Source of the DNA: Paenibacillus chondroitinus NBRC 15376
Lineage (GTDB): Bacteria > Bacillota > Bacilli > Paenibacillales > NBRC-103111
DNA: 64,000 nt
Direction: 5' to 3'
Assembly: GCF_004000765.1 (NCBI RefSeq)
Contig: NZ_BILW01000016.1
Location: 1 to 64,000 of the forward strand
The position numbers and the translations under genes are program-made. Of the stretch, positions 9,025-18,224 are shown one piece after another. Under the pieces are notes generated by a model. The model was not told the DNA's origin. It saw only the letters and a program-made list of their open reading frames with translations, and ran no database searches. Position 1 is the first letter of the stretch, and every line of letters starts with the position of its first letter.

Positions 9025-10104
9025 ATGAACAAAGTTAAAGTAGCTATCATCGGATGTGGCGGTATCGCAACGGGGAAACATTTGCCTAGCTTGAGCAAGG
9101 TTGCGGAGGCTGAAATCATCGGTTTTTTCGACATCTTCCCGGCAAGCGCACACCAAGCAGCAGCGAAATTTGGCGCTCCCGGTGCTAAAGTATACGACGA
9201 TTACCGCGAATTATTGGCAGATCCTGCGATTGATGTTGTACATATTTGTACGCCGAATGATACGCATGCGGAAATCTCGATTGCTGCTTTGGAAGCAGGC
9301 AAGCATGTTATGTGCGAGAAGCCGATGGCCAAAACAGCTGCGGATGCCCGTCGTATGGTGAAAGCTGCCAAGCGGACAGGCAAAAAATTAACGATTGGTT
9401 ATAATAATCGGTTCCGAGCAGACAGTCAGTATTTGAAAAGGGTCGTTGAAAATGGCGATTTGGGCGAGATCTACTTCGCTAAAGCACATGCCGTTCGCAG
9501 ACGCGGTGTCCCTACTTGGGGAGTTTTTCTGGATGAAGAGAAACAAGGCGGCGGTCCATTAATTGATATTGGCACACATGCGCTTGATTTGACACTGTGG
9601 TTAATGAATAACTATGAACCTAAAGTGGTGCTGGGCACTGCTTATCATAAATTGTCACGCAAAGAGAACGCCGCTAATTCATGGGGATCATGGGACCCGG
9701 ATAAATTCAAGGTCGAAGATTCGGCATTTGCTATGATTGTCATGAAAAATGGGGCCACCATTATGGTGGAGGCCAGTTGGGCGCTCAATACGCTGGATAC
9801 CAAGGAAGCGAAGTGTACGCTTTGCGGTACCGAAGGGGGAGCGGATATGCAAGACGGGTTGCGCATTAATGGCGAGAACCATAGCCGTCTATATATGAAC
9901 CAATTGCAGTTTGAGGCCAAGGGTGCAGACTTCTACGAAGGCAAGAAAGAAAGCATGCAGGATAAGGAAATTCGTCTATGGATTGATGCCATTATGCATG
10001 ATAAAGAGCCGATCGTAACGCCAGAGCAGTCCTGCATCGTATCGGAAATCCTTGAAGCGATATATGAATCGAATCGAACTGGAAAAGCCGTATATTTTGA
10101 CTAA
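9025..10104 (+). CDS. Gfo/Idh/MocA-family NAD(P)-dependent sugar dehydrogenase
   Basis: Probable oxidoreductase acting on a sugar or sugar acid released from the imported oligosaccharide. The N-terminal Rossmann fold has VAIIGCGGIATGKHLP. The substrate domain carries the family lysine motif CEKPMA, and GGGPLIDIGTHALDL contains the conserved metal/substrate-site His region. The frame is open from a TTG at 8938, but the ATG at 9025 has a six-G ribosome binding site at seven bases and begins the conserved fold, giving 359 residues. Follows the binding protein gene in the same operon. Confidence 0.9.
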   Translation: MNKVKVAIIGCGGIATGKHLPSLSKVAEAEIIGFFDIFPASAHQAAAKFGAPGAKVYDDYRELLADPAIDVVHICTPNDTHAEISIAALEAGKHVMCEKPMAKTAADARRMVKAAKRTGKKLTIGYNNRFRADSQYLKRVVENGDLGEIYFAKAHAVRRRGVPTWGVFLDEEKQGGGPLIDIGTHALDLTLWLMNNYEPKVVLGTAYHKLSRKENAANSWGSWDPDKFKVEDSAFAMIVMKNGATIMVEASWALNTLDTKEAKCTLCGTEGGADMQDGLRINGENHSRLYMNQLQFEAKGADFYEGKKESMQDKEIRLWIDAIMHDKEPIVTPEQSCIVSEILEAIYESNRTGKAVYFD

Positions 10105-10140
10105 ATGATCGAAAAAAGATCGGAAAAGGAGTCTCAAACG

Positions 10141-11163
10141 ATGATTAGAGTTGCGATGTTGAGCTTTTGGCATGTTCATGCCAAAGATTACGCACGTATG
10201 GCAAGTCAGCATCCCGACACCGAAATCGTGGCTGTTTGGGATGAAGATGCGCGGCGTGGCAGAGAGAAAGCCGGTGAGTTCAGCGTCAGGTTTTATGAGA
10301 AACTGGAGGAGCTCTTGGCCAATCCTGAGATCGATGCGGTTATTGTGGATACACCCACAACGGCGCACCGGGATGTAATTATCGCCGCGGCTCGTGCGGG
10401 TAAGCATGTCTTTACAGAAAAGGTTGTTGCTACTACAACAAAGGAATGCAAGGAAATACTAGCGGCGGTTGAAGCTGCTGGCGTGAAGCTCACCGTCTCT
10501 TTGCCGCGGTTGTACACCGGGTTCACCCAAAGCATCATGAAGGCTATTCATGAAGGCTATCTTGGCACGATATCGACGGTGCGTATCCGGCTTGCTCATA
10601 ACGGCGCGCTCCCGACAGAGAAAAATCCGAATGGCTCGCTGCCTTCGTATTTCTTCGATTTGAAGTCATGCGGGGGAGGAGCCTTGATGGACCTTGGCTG
10701 CCATCCGATGTACTTAACTCGCTTATTTCTGGGTTTGCCGGAAAGCGTCAGCGCCAGCTTCGGCTATATCACGGGGCGCGAGGTAGAGGATAGTGCTGCA
10801 GCTACGTTGCGTTATCCAAGCGGAGCACTAGGGATTGTTGAAGCGGGATTTGTAAATAGCTACTCGCAATTCGACATTGAGGTGCAGGGGACCGAGGGAA
10901 GCATGAAGTATTCTCGCACCGATGATCGGGTCTATATCCGCAGCTCCAAGTTATCAGGTGAGGCAGCAGCAGAATGGCAAGTGGCGCAGGAACTTCCGGC
11001 GAGTCTGCCGACTCCGTTCGAACAGTGGCTGTCACATATACAGAACCAAACAACAGCTTCAGAGAACATTCAATTAGCGCTTGATTTAACACGTTTAATG
11101 GAAGCATCGACGCAATCGGCACAGACGGGCACAGCTATTTATTTGCGAGATCTTACCGAATAA
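10141..11163 (+). CDS. Second Gfo/Idh/MocA-family oxidoreductase
   Basis: A paralogue of the preceding gene (340 residues), distantly related. It has an N-terminal dinucleotide fold, the lysine motif region (VFTEKVVATT, with V in place of the usual P after EK) and the GGGALMDLGCHPMYL motif. An in-frame ATG lies at 10105, but AGGAG at 10127-10131 positions the ATG at 10141. Two such enzymes in a row suggest an oxidation-reduction step, for example epimerisation through a keto intermediate. The substrate is unknown. Confidence 0.88.
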   Translation: MIRVAMLSFWHVHAKDYARMASQHPDTEIVAVWDEDARRGREKAGEFSVRFYEKLEELLANPEIDAVIVDTPTTAHRDVIIAAARAGKHVFTEKVVATTTKECKEILAAVEAAGVKLTVSLPRLYTGFTQSIMKAIHEGYLGTISTVRIRLAHNGALPTEKNPNGSLPSYFFDLKSCGGGALMDLGCHPMYLTRLFLGLPESVSASFGYITGREVEDSAAATLRYPSGALGIVEAGFVNSYSQFDIEVQGTEGSMKYSRTDDRVYIRSSKLSGEAAAEWQVAQELPASLPTPFEQWLSHIQNQTTASENIQLALDLTRLMEASTQSAQTGTAIYLRDLTE

Positions 11164-11251
11164 GGCGGCATTTCCGCAGAAAGGCCAGTTCATCCCCTGC
11201 ATATGGAAGAAGGGTGATCTGGTCTTTGTCATAATAGAAGGAGGCATAAGG

Positions 11252-12202
11252 ATGATCGACAAAGGGGAATATTCATTTTCAACATGCTGGAATATCAAAA
11301 AACATACCATTGGCCGGGAGATGGTGGAGGAAATTAAGAGGCTTGGCTTTCGATATGTAGAACTGAATTACAATGTGACTGAAGAGATGATGAAAACCAT
11401 TGAACCAATGATTGAAAAAGGGGAAATAGGCGTTTCGAGTGTGCACAATGTGTTTCCGTTCATCGACGATAAGGATTATGATACCGATTCCGTGATGCTG
11501 GGTTTTGATGACGAAGAGAAGCGCAAACGCTCTGTGGAGCTGCTCATTCGATCCCTGGAATATGCTAACCGCTATGGAGCGAAAGCCGTAGTCGTACATC
11601 CTGGCGAAATCCCATTTGAATATAATATTGATCTGGATTTGAAGAAGCTTTATCAGGAGCATGGAAGGGCGTCGGCGGAGTATCAAGGGCTGTGGCAGAA
11701 TATGCTGGAAAGGCGCCAGAGGCTCAGTCCTCGGTATACGAAACGGATCCAGGATAGCTTGGACGAAGTGAGTGATTATGCAGCGAAAAAAGGATGGAAT
11801 ATCGCGATTGGCATCGAAACGCGCTCGAGATCGTATCAGATGCCGACGCTGATGGAAGCCAAGACGATTTGCGATCATCTGGAGGGGAGCCCGGTTCGTC
11901 TTTGGTACGACATCGGTCACGCGATGATGATGGATCGAATGGGTTTGTACGACAATTTGAAGGAGCTGGAGGAAGTTAAGCACTATATTTATGGTGTCCA
12001 TATTCATGAAACACTCGGGCTCTCCGACCATTGGTGTCCTTATGTACACAGCAAGGATCTGCATTTCTTTGACCATTTCCTTGAGGCTATCGACATTGCC
12101 AAGGTTAAAGTGTACGAGTTGAAGGCGGTATGTCAACCGGATGAGATCGAGGAGAGCCACAGACTGATCACAAGTAAAATAGCGGCCGGGAAAGGGCAAT
12201 AG
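11252..12202 (+). CDS. Sugar isomerase/epimerase, AP-endonuclease-2 TIM-barrel family
   Basis: A xylose isomerase-like TIM barrel of 316 residues. Metal-binding and active-site elements are visible in VVVHPGEIP, IAIGIETRS, VRLWYDIGHAMM and YGVHIHETLG. Enzymes of this family interconvert keto and aldo sugars and often sit beside Gfo/Idh/MocA enzymes, as here. AAGGAGG lies seven bases before the ATG. Probably acts on the product of the two dehydrogenases. Confidence 0.88.
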   Translation: MIDKGEYSFSTCWNIKKHTIGREMVEEIKRLGFRYVELNYNVTEEMMKTIEPMIEKGEIGVSSVHNVFPFIDDKDYDTDSVMLGFDDEEKRKRSVELLIRSLEYANRYGAKAVVVHPGEIPFEYNIDLDLKKLYQEHGRASAEYQGLWQNMLERRQRLSPRYTKRIQDSLDEVSDYAAKKGWNIAIGIETRSRSYQMPTLMEAKTICDHLEGSPVRLWYDIGHAMMMDRMGLYDNLKELEEVKHYIYGVHIHETLGLSDHWCPYVHSKDLHFFDHFLEAIDIAKVKVYELKAVCQPDEIEESHRLITSKIAAGKGQ

Positions 12203-12211
12203 GTGATACAC

Positions 12212-13951
12212 ATGGACTTCATATATAAACGGTTGGTGGAAAATAACGACGATTTGGCGGCATCTGCGCTTCAAAGCCAAGTGCTTGATCCGGCATCCAA
12301 GTATTACGGCGGAATTATTGACGAGACGGGCATTGCACGTGCTAGTCATCATAGTACGCCTGTTTATATTGCTGCCTGGGCAGCGGCCTTGGTGAATCCA
12401 GACTCCAGATTCTACCATAGCGAGTCATTAGCAGCTTCCTTGGAACTGGCAGCAGCGTTCATGCTGAACAGGCAGCATCCGGACGGAACGATTTCGCTGG
12501 GGTCAACCAATTACAACTCCCCACCTGACACCGGTTTTGTGATTGGCGGCGTGGCGCAGATTTATCAGCTGCTCGCTGGTCATGATTGGTCGGTCCTACA
12601 GCCAATAGCGGGCCAATTAAAGCTATTTCTTGAACGGACGATACCGGCCATGCTGACGGGCGGCTGCCATACGCCGAATCATCGATGGGTGCTTACGGCT
12701 GCCTTAGCCCAGATGTATGATATTTTCAAAAGGCCAGAGCTCCTCGCAAGAGCGGATGAATGGCTCGCAGAAGGCCTGGACATTACGGCAGATGGCGAAT
12801 GGACGGAGCGGAGCAACGGCATTTATAATGCCGTCAGCAATGTTGCGCTGTATCATACGGCTCGCATCTTGCATCGCCCCGAATTATTGGATAGCGTGCG
12901 CCGGAATCTGCGTATGATGGTCTACCTCATCCATCCGTCAGGTGAAGTGGTGACCGACTATTCGGGCCGGCAGGATTTTGGCCAAACCTATGACATGGCT
13001 ACCTATTATACGATTTATCGCTTAATGGCTGCACATGACAAAGACCCGCTTTTCGCTGCCATGTGCGATTATGCCGCTGGTTTCGTCAAGCGTCCTGACG
13101 GCGTAAACAATAACGCTCTGCTGCACGTGCTGCTTTATCCGGAAGTAGAAGAAACCATCCGTGGCTTGGAACGCGTCGAACTTCCCGATCAATATGCTTG
13201 TATGCTGAATCAGCATCATCCTATGAATGAGCACCTGAGCCTCATCGATGCTGTCGGCCATCATCTGAAAATTCAGCACAGCTCCATGCATCTGGCATTT
13301 GGAGCGCCGGTCGTGCGCATTCGCGAGAAGGAGAAGAGCATAACGATTATGCCGCAAACGCCGTCCTTTTTCTCGCTTCGTCATGGGAAAGTCAGGCTGC
13401 TGGGCATTAAGCTGTCCACGTCCTTTTCTCCGGGGATCGTTAAATTTGATCAGTTAACCGCCCAGGATGGTGTTTATCGACTAAGTGTCGGTATGGAAAA
13501 AGGCTACAATGGACCTGTTCCGCAGCAGCATCTTCCCCTTACGGCGAAAGGACCGGTAAGTCCGTGGTATTTGCTGCCGCATCAGCACCGGCCAATGACG
13601 CATTTGCAAACCCATGAGCTGAAGGTGGAAATTCAACAAAATTCGTCCGACTGGACGGTGCGCATACATTCCGATGAGCGGGAAGACGTCTTTACGCAGC
13701 TAACCTTTATTCTGGGCAATGAAGGAGCAGTAGAAGGAGAAGATCTGCATGAAGCAGGCGACGGGAAATATTTCCTCAAAAGCGGATCTATGACCTATCG
13801 GGTGGAGGAAGACAGCATTGAAATATCTTCAGGAGCTTTCGAACACTTATTGCCTATCCTTCGTGAAGACCAGCACCCGGCAGGCTGCCAATATGTCCAT
13901 GTGAACTTGGTGACGCCGTTTGACCGAACCTTCACAGTAAGACTGCTGTAG
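12212..13951 (+). CDS. Helical-barrel protein, possible heparinase-like or six-hairpin glycosidase
   Basis: I do not recognise a specific enzyme. The 579-residue product looks like an alpha/alpha-barrel over residues 1-330, with repeated pairs of helices and motifs such as CHTPNHRW, TERSNGIYN and TDYSGRQDFGQTYD. A beta-rich C-terminal region follows. This two-part layout resembles polysaccharide lyase and heparinase II/III-type proteins. There is no signal peptide, so it acts in the cytoplasm. A GTG at 12203 is in frame, but AGGTGAT at 12201-12207 is a good ribosome binding site for the ATG at 12212. Operon position suggests oligosaccharide cleavage. Confidence 0.7.
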   Translation: MDFIYKRLVENNDDLAASALQSQVLDPASKYYGGIIDETGIARASHHSTPVYIAAWAAALVNPDSRFYHSESLAASLELAAAFMLNRQHPDGTISLGSTNYNSPPDTGFVIGGVAQIYQLLAGHDWSVLQPIAGQLKLFLERTIPAMLTGGCHTPNHRWVLTAALAQMYDIFKRPELLARADEWLAEGLDITADGEWTERSNGIYNAVSNVALYHTARILHRPELLDSVRRNLRMMVYLIHPSGEVVTDYSGRQDFGQTYDMATYYTIYRLMAAHDKDPLFAAMCDYAAGFVKRPDGVNNNALLHVLLYPEVEETIRGLERVELPDQYACMLNQHHPMNEHLSLIDAVGHHLKIQHSSMHLAFGAPVVRIREKEKSITIMPQTPSFFSLRHGKVRLLGIKLSTSFSPGIVKFDQLTAQDGVYRLSVGMEKGYNGPVPQQHLPLTAKGPVSPWYLLPHQHRPMTHLQTHELKVEIQQNSSDWTVRIHSDEREDVFTQLTFILGNEGAVEGEDLHEAGDGKYFLKSGSMTYRVEEDSIEISSGAFEHLLPILREDQHPAGCQYVHVNLVTPFDRTFTVRLL

Positions 13952-13967
13952 AAAGGATTGTGGAGAG

Positions 13968-16190
13968 ATGACCACCTATTTCAATGAACAAGAGAGCATC
14001 CAGTCCCGCTTAGGCCAAGACGAAAAACGCACGCTGAAAGTGCTTGCTGATCGCTATATCGGTGCCAATCCGCCTGTACCGTTTGCCTTTCGGGCGTTCA
14101 ATCGAGCAGGTATGCTGCAAAATGACGAGGGTTTATTCGACCTCAATCTTCATCACAAATTCCCTGAAGCAAAGCAGGGGCAAATTTCTTATGCTTACTC
14201 GCTAGTATGGAGCGATAGTGACCGGAATCTGGACGTGTTGATGCGTTGTTTGGGTCCGATTCAGTTTTACTTTAATAATGAGCTATCCTACCGTTCCAAC
14301 GTTATGGATGAGCTGAAGCCGGATGCGACTGTCAAGTTGAATCTCAATTTCGTCAAAGGCTGGAATCGTCTTTTCATAAAAGCGAGAGTGACGGCGGCGG
14401 GATTCGGATGTCTATTCGGATCGGATGAAGCCAAAGTTAGAATTTTGAATGTGCGTTCTCCTTTTGCTGAAAGAGCAGGCCAGGCAGGATGGGTATACTC
14501 CGCTCCAATCGACGCTGACCTGTTCGAGGAGAGTCCGCTGCCGGCAGCGTTCTCTTCCGAGAAAGAGCAGGGCGTCAAGTGGCTACCGGAATCTGACTGG
14601 CGTGAAGAGGAGCTGGCTTTACAGGTTTGCGAGCGCTTATTCGGCCTTCAGCCAGGCAAGCGGGCATACGCTTGGACACAGCTGAACGCTACCGGCATCG
14701 GCAAGGCTCCTTATGTGTTAAAAGGGAGCACAACCGGGCCGCTGGCGGTTTGGGTGAACGGTCATCCAGTCGCTGCGGTTCAGACGGCGGGCAGCTTCGA
14801 AGTGGAGGTGCCGCTAGCCTTCGGCAAACACGATATGGTGGTCCGCAGCGAGTGTGAACCAACTTCGCAAGCGTGGGGCTTCACCGTGCAGGCTTATGCG
14901 GGCGGAGATCAGGTACCGTTCCATGCGCCTGTGGACGTGCATGGCTCGGATGAGGTTTGGCTCTATTTGGGTCCTTTTGATGCCAATGTGGAACTGAATG
15001 AGAATGAAATCGCTACGACAAAGCGCGTTTTTGCAGGCAATTACTGGCGCTTGGACCGCCCAGAGACGTGGATTCGTCCCTATTATGAGAACGCCATGCT
15101 GAGCAATAAATGGACCGTTGGCCATGTGACCAACTTTGCCCGCTGGGATTATCCGCTCGGGGTGACCATCTACGGGCTGCTGCAAACCGGCCGTTTATTG
15201 GAACGGCCAGACATTCTCTCGTATGCGCTCGCCCATGTTCAAAGCTGTACGGATATGTTCGAGTACTCGCTATGGGACCGCGAGCAGTACGGGTTCCCGG
15301 CCATCAATCAGCAGCTGGTCATGATGAAAATGCTCGACAACTGCGGATCGTTCGGATCGGCCATGTTGGAATCGTACAAAGAAGCTCAGCATGCGGGTTA
15401 TCTGCCGATTGCCCACAGGATTGCCGACTTCATGCTTCAGCAGCTGGAGCGGAAGGAAGACGGGGCTTTTTATCGTGTGTGCCAGGATGAGTATTCGGAG
15501 AATACCATGTGGGCGGACGACCTCTATATGAGTACGCCGTTCCTGTGCCGTTATGCGGCGGTAACAGGAAATCGTGAAGCGCTGGATGAGGCGGCGAAGC
15601 AGTTCCTGTTATTCCGGAACTACTTGTTTATGCCGGAGCAGCGCATCATGTCCCACGTATTTGATTTCAAATACGGGATGCCGACTAGAATTCCTTGGGG
15701 GCGCGGCAACGGATGGACCTTATTCTCCCTGACCGAGGTGCTGGAGGCTTTGCCGGCAGATCATGCGCTTCGCGCTGAGCTTGTCCGCTTTTTTAACGAG
15801 CTGTGCGCAGGCTATGCCGAGCTTCAGGCAGCAAGCGGACTATGGCATCAGGTGTTGAATGACCCTGATGCGTATCAAGAAGCTTCTTGTACGGCGATGT
15901 TTGCGTATTCGTTTGCCAGGGGCGTCCGCTTTGGCTGGCTTGCCGAGCCGCAGCGGTTCATCCAGGCTGCGCTTAAAGCTTGGGACGGCTTGACGCGGTA
16001 TGCCATTGACGCGCAAGGTAACGTGCACGGCGTTTGCAGCGGCTCGCGGTACGCTTTTACAGCGGATTATTACAAAAAGGATCTGCTTACCGTTACGAAC
16101 GATAACCACGGGGTAGGTATCATGATGCTGGCGGGCACGGAGATCGTTAAGCTGAAGGGTTGGTTGAGGGAACCGGCAAGATGGGATTGA
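13968..16190 (+). CDS. GH105-type unsaturated glycuronyl hydrolase with N-terminal beta domains
   Basis: Predicted to remove the unsaturated uronic acid left at the end of an oligosaccharide by a lyase. The C-terminal alpha/alpha six-hairpin domain (about residues 370-735) has MWADDLYMS, whose Asp aligns with the general acid of YteR/YesR-type enzymes, and WGRGNGW. The N-terminal 350 residues look beta-rich and may recognise substrate. No signal peptide, so it acts on imported sugars. Last gene of the catabolic operon, and the best clue that the substrate is a pectin- or rhamnogalacturonan-like unsaturated oligosaccharide. Confidence 0.88.
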   Translation: MTTYFNEQESIQSRLGQDEKRTLKVLADRYIGANPPVPFAFRAFNRAGMLQNDEGLFDLNLHHKFPEAKQGQISYAYSLVWSDSDRNLDVLMRCLGPIQFYFNNELSYRSNVMDELKPDATVKLNLNFVKGWNRLFIKARVTAAGFGCLFGSDEAKVRILNVRSPFAERAGQAGWVYSAPIDADLFEESPLPAAFSSEKEQGVKWLPESDWREEELALQVCERLFGLQPGKRAYAWTQLNATGIGKAPYVLKGSTTGPLAVWVNGHPVAAVQTAGSFEVEVPLAFGKHDMVVRSECEPTSQAWGFTVQAYAGGDQVPFHAPVDVHGSDEVWLYLGPFDANVELNENEIATTKRVFAGNYWRLDRPETWIRPYYENAMLSNKWTVGHVTNFARWDYPLGVTIYGLLQTGRLLERPDILSYALAHVQSCTDMFEYSLWDREQYGFPAINQQLVMMKMLDNCGSFGSAMLESYKEAQHAGYLPIAHRIADFMLQQLERKEDGAFYRVCQDEYSENTMWADDLYMSTPFLCRYAAVTGNREALDEAAKQFLLFRNYLFMPEQRIMSHVFDFKYGMPTRIPWGRGNGWTLFSLTEVLEALPADHALRAELVRFFNELCAGYAELQAASGLWHQVLNDPDAYQEASCTAMFAYSFARGVRFGWLAEPQRFIQAALKAWDGLTRYAIDAQGNVHGVCSGSRYAFTADYYKKDLLTVTNDNHGVGIMMLAGTEIVKLKGWLREPARWD

Positions 16191-16248
16191 AGACGTCCTG
16201 TCACGGCGGATTTTATATTCAAAAAGTTCTATTTTTCTTTGTCGATTT

Positions 16249-16278
16249 CTGACAGGAAATAGCTCTTTCCTCTAGTAT
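16249..16278 (+). promoter_or_regulatory. Candidate sigma-A promoter upstream of the GH26 gene
   Basis: CTGACA at 16249-16254 and TAGTAT at 16273-16278 are separated by 18 bases. Transcription would start just before or within the hairpin at 16269-16314. Confidence 0.35.
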
Positions 16279-16314
16279 GCGAGAGAGATTCTCTCGATGT
16301 ATTAGAGGTTTTTT
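16269..16314 (+). terminator. Rho-independent terminator after the catabolic operon
   Basis: CCTCTA pairs with TAGAGG and, inside it, CGAGAG pairs with CTCTCG. A run of six T follows. It closes the operon ending at 16190, about 80 bases upstream. Confidence 0.65.
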
Positions 16315-16455
16315 GTATTTTCTACAATTTCCTACAGGTAACCTAAGCAAATAGTGCTAAAGATACATAGTATAGGAGTATAGCAGTCATAAAACTTGCT
16401 AGATTTATATAACATGTACGCCATTATACGAATACATTGCGGGGTGAGTAGGAGG

Positions 16456-18165
16456 ATGCTTCCGATTAATGCAAAAGCTAGCCAGAGAGCCGTTGATGTT
16501 TTGAATTATTTGTATGCGATATCAGGATCCAAAACATTAACGGGTATTCATAACTGGCTGGAGGACCCAAGTGGTTATGTCAATGAAATTAACAAGCTGT
16601 ACGGTGATTATCCTGGTGTCGCCGGGTATGAGATGGGGCCCATTTCAGGTCAGACAGCTGCGCAGGTCACATCTCAAAGACAAAATGTAACGAATGCAGC
16701 AAAGAAATATGTTCAAAGTGGCGGTCTCGTGACCATGATGTGGCATCAGAACTATCCACTCACAACCTACACCTGGTCCAATGTGCAAAGGAATACGACG
16801 GATGCGGAGTTCAACCGTGTGTGCACGCCAGGAACAGCAGAGTACAATTGGCTGATCTCGGAGTATGACAAGGTTGCGGTTTTTCTGAAACAGCTGAGAG
16901 ATGCCGATGTTCCCGTTCTATGGCGCCCGTACCATGAGATGAACGGCAACTGGTTCTGGTGGGGGAAGAAGCAAAATTTTAAACTCCTTTGGGACATTAT
17001 GTATGATCGGTTTACGAATTATCACGGCTTAAATAATTTGCTTTGGGTTTGGAATGCGAATGCGCCTAAGAGTTCAGACATTAACCCTTACATGACACAT
17101 TTCGTAGGGACAGGCAAATGCGATATTTTAGGAACGGATTTATATATGTATGGCAGTGAACCCTTTAAGCAGGAATATTATGATGGTCTCGTCGCTATTT
17201 CAGGTGGAAAACCGGTTGCTGTTGCAGAAATCGGCCAATTATTTCCGAGCGCAACCTTTGCGAAGCAACCCAAATGGGTATGGTTTATGGAGTGGGCAAA
17301 TTATTTATATGACTATAATACCTCATCTCAGCGAAATGCCTTATACGCGACTTCCGTAGAAAGAATGTTGAATCGAAGTAAGGTTTATATCCCCACAACA
17401 CCGATTCCGGATACGCAAGCACCGACAATGCCGATGAATTTGGCGGCGTCTTCCAAGACAATGACTTCAGTTACACTGACATGGACGGCATCCACAGATA
17501 ATATTGGCGTTACGGGGTACGAAGTTTACGTGAATAACACAATCTTGGCGGGAACTACGACCACGACCAGCTTTACGGTCACGGGTCTGACGGCGAATAC
17601 GGCGTACCGTTTTCTAGTAAAAGCAAAAGATGCTGCGGGGAATAATTCTGCTTTTACGCCACCGCTCACGGTGACAACGGATGCCATTTATACGGGTTTT
17701 GTTCGTGGGATTAATTTCGGAGGAGCATCTGTCACGATGGATGAGCAAACCTGGTTAGCTGGAGATCATGTTCTATTCACGTATTCCTCCAATAGCAAAA
17801 CTTACGTCAATTCGCCGGCAATTACACCGGTTCCAGCTGTTGACAGCGTTTCAAGCGTAATGCTTAATTCTAAAATTTATGCTTCAGAATCCAGTTTTAC
17901 GGTTGCTCAAGCGCTGTCCAATGGCAATTATCAAGTGTATGTTTGGTCTCTTGAAAGTGCTCAAGCAAATCCGTCTTCTTATGATGTGGTTCTTGAAGGT
18001 GTGCAGGTCACAACAGTCCCAATCGGTTTATTAGCTCTAAACAATTGGGCTAGATATGGCCCTTACAGTGTCACCGTGAAGGCCGGCGTACTGAGTATGG
18101 AGGTGCGTCGGGTAACTGGCGATCCGGGCCTGGCAGGGATGGCGGTCTACACAGCCGCCGTGTAA
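16456..18165 (+). CDS. GH26 beta-mannanase-type glycoside hydrolase with FN3 and C-terminal module
   Basis: Retaining endo-hydrolase of family GH26, usually acting on beta-mannan. The catalytic domain has the acid/base Glu in RPYHEMNGNWFWWG and the nucleophile Glu in VAVAEIGQ. It is followed by a fibronectin type III domain (from DTQAPTMPMNL) and a malectin-like or carbohydrate-binding C-terminal module. Such architecture belongs to secreted enzymes, yet no signal peptide is present from any start. The frame is open from a TTG at 16396 and an ATG at 16414, while the ATG at 16456 directly abuts GTAGGAGG. The start is therefore uncertain and the N-terminus may have been lost. Confidence 0.85.
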   Translation: MLPINAKASQRAVDVLNYLYAISGSKTLTGIHNWLEDPSGYVNEINKLYGDYPGVAGYEMGPISGQTAAQVTSQRQNVTNAAKKYVQSGGLVTMMWHQNYPLTTYTWSNVQRNTTDAEFNRVCTPGTAEYNWLISEYDKVAVFLKQLRDADVPVLWRPYHEMNGNWFWWGKKQNFKLLWDIMYDRFTNYHGLNNLLWVWNANAPKSSDINPYMTHFVGTGKCDILGTDLYMYGSEPFKQEYYDGLVAISGGKPVAVAEIGQLFPSATFAKQPKWVWFMEWANYLYDYNTSSQRNALYATSVERMLNRSKVYIPTTPIPDTQAPTMPMNLAASSKTMTSVTLTWTASTDNIGVTGYEVYVNNTILAGTTTTTSFTVTGLTANTAYRFLVKAKDAAGNNSAFTPPLTVTTDAIYTGFVRGINFGGASVTMDEQTWLAGDHVLFTYSSNSKTYVNSPAITPVPAVDSVSSVMLNSKIYASESSFTVAQALSNGNYQVYVWSLESAQANPSSYDVVLEGVQVTTVPIGLLALNNWARYGPYSVTVKAGVLSMEVRRVTGDPGLAGMAVYTAAV

Positions 18166-18214
18166 AGCAGAAAGTCCGACACCCACTTAACGTGTGTGTC
18201 GGACTTTCTGCTTT
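18164..18214. terminator. Strong bidirectional terminator
   Basis: A 19-base perfect stem (left arm 18164-18182, right arm 18196-18214) begins inside the stop codon of the GH26 gene. A-rich and T-rich ends on both sides let it serve both convergent genes. Confidence 0.9.
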
Positions 18215-18224
18215 CATTGCTCTG

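Noticed and set aside
11279..12418. Long open frame (379 codons) on the minus strand
   Set aside because: It lies opposite the isomerase gene, has no recognisable domain or ribosome binding site, and its composition mirrors the plus-strand codons.
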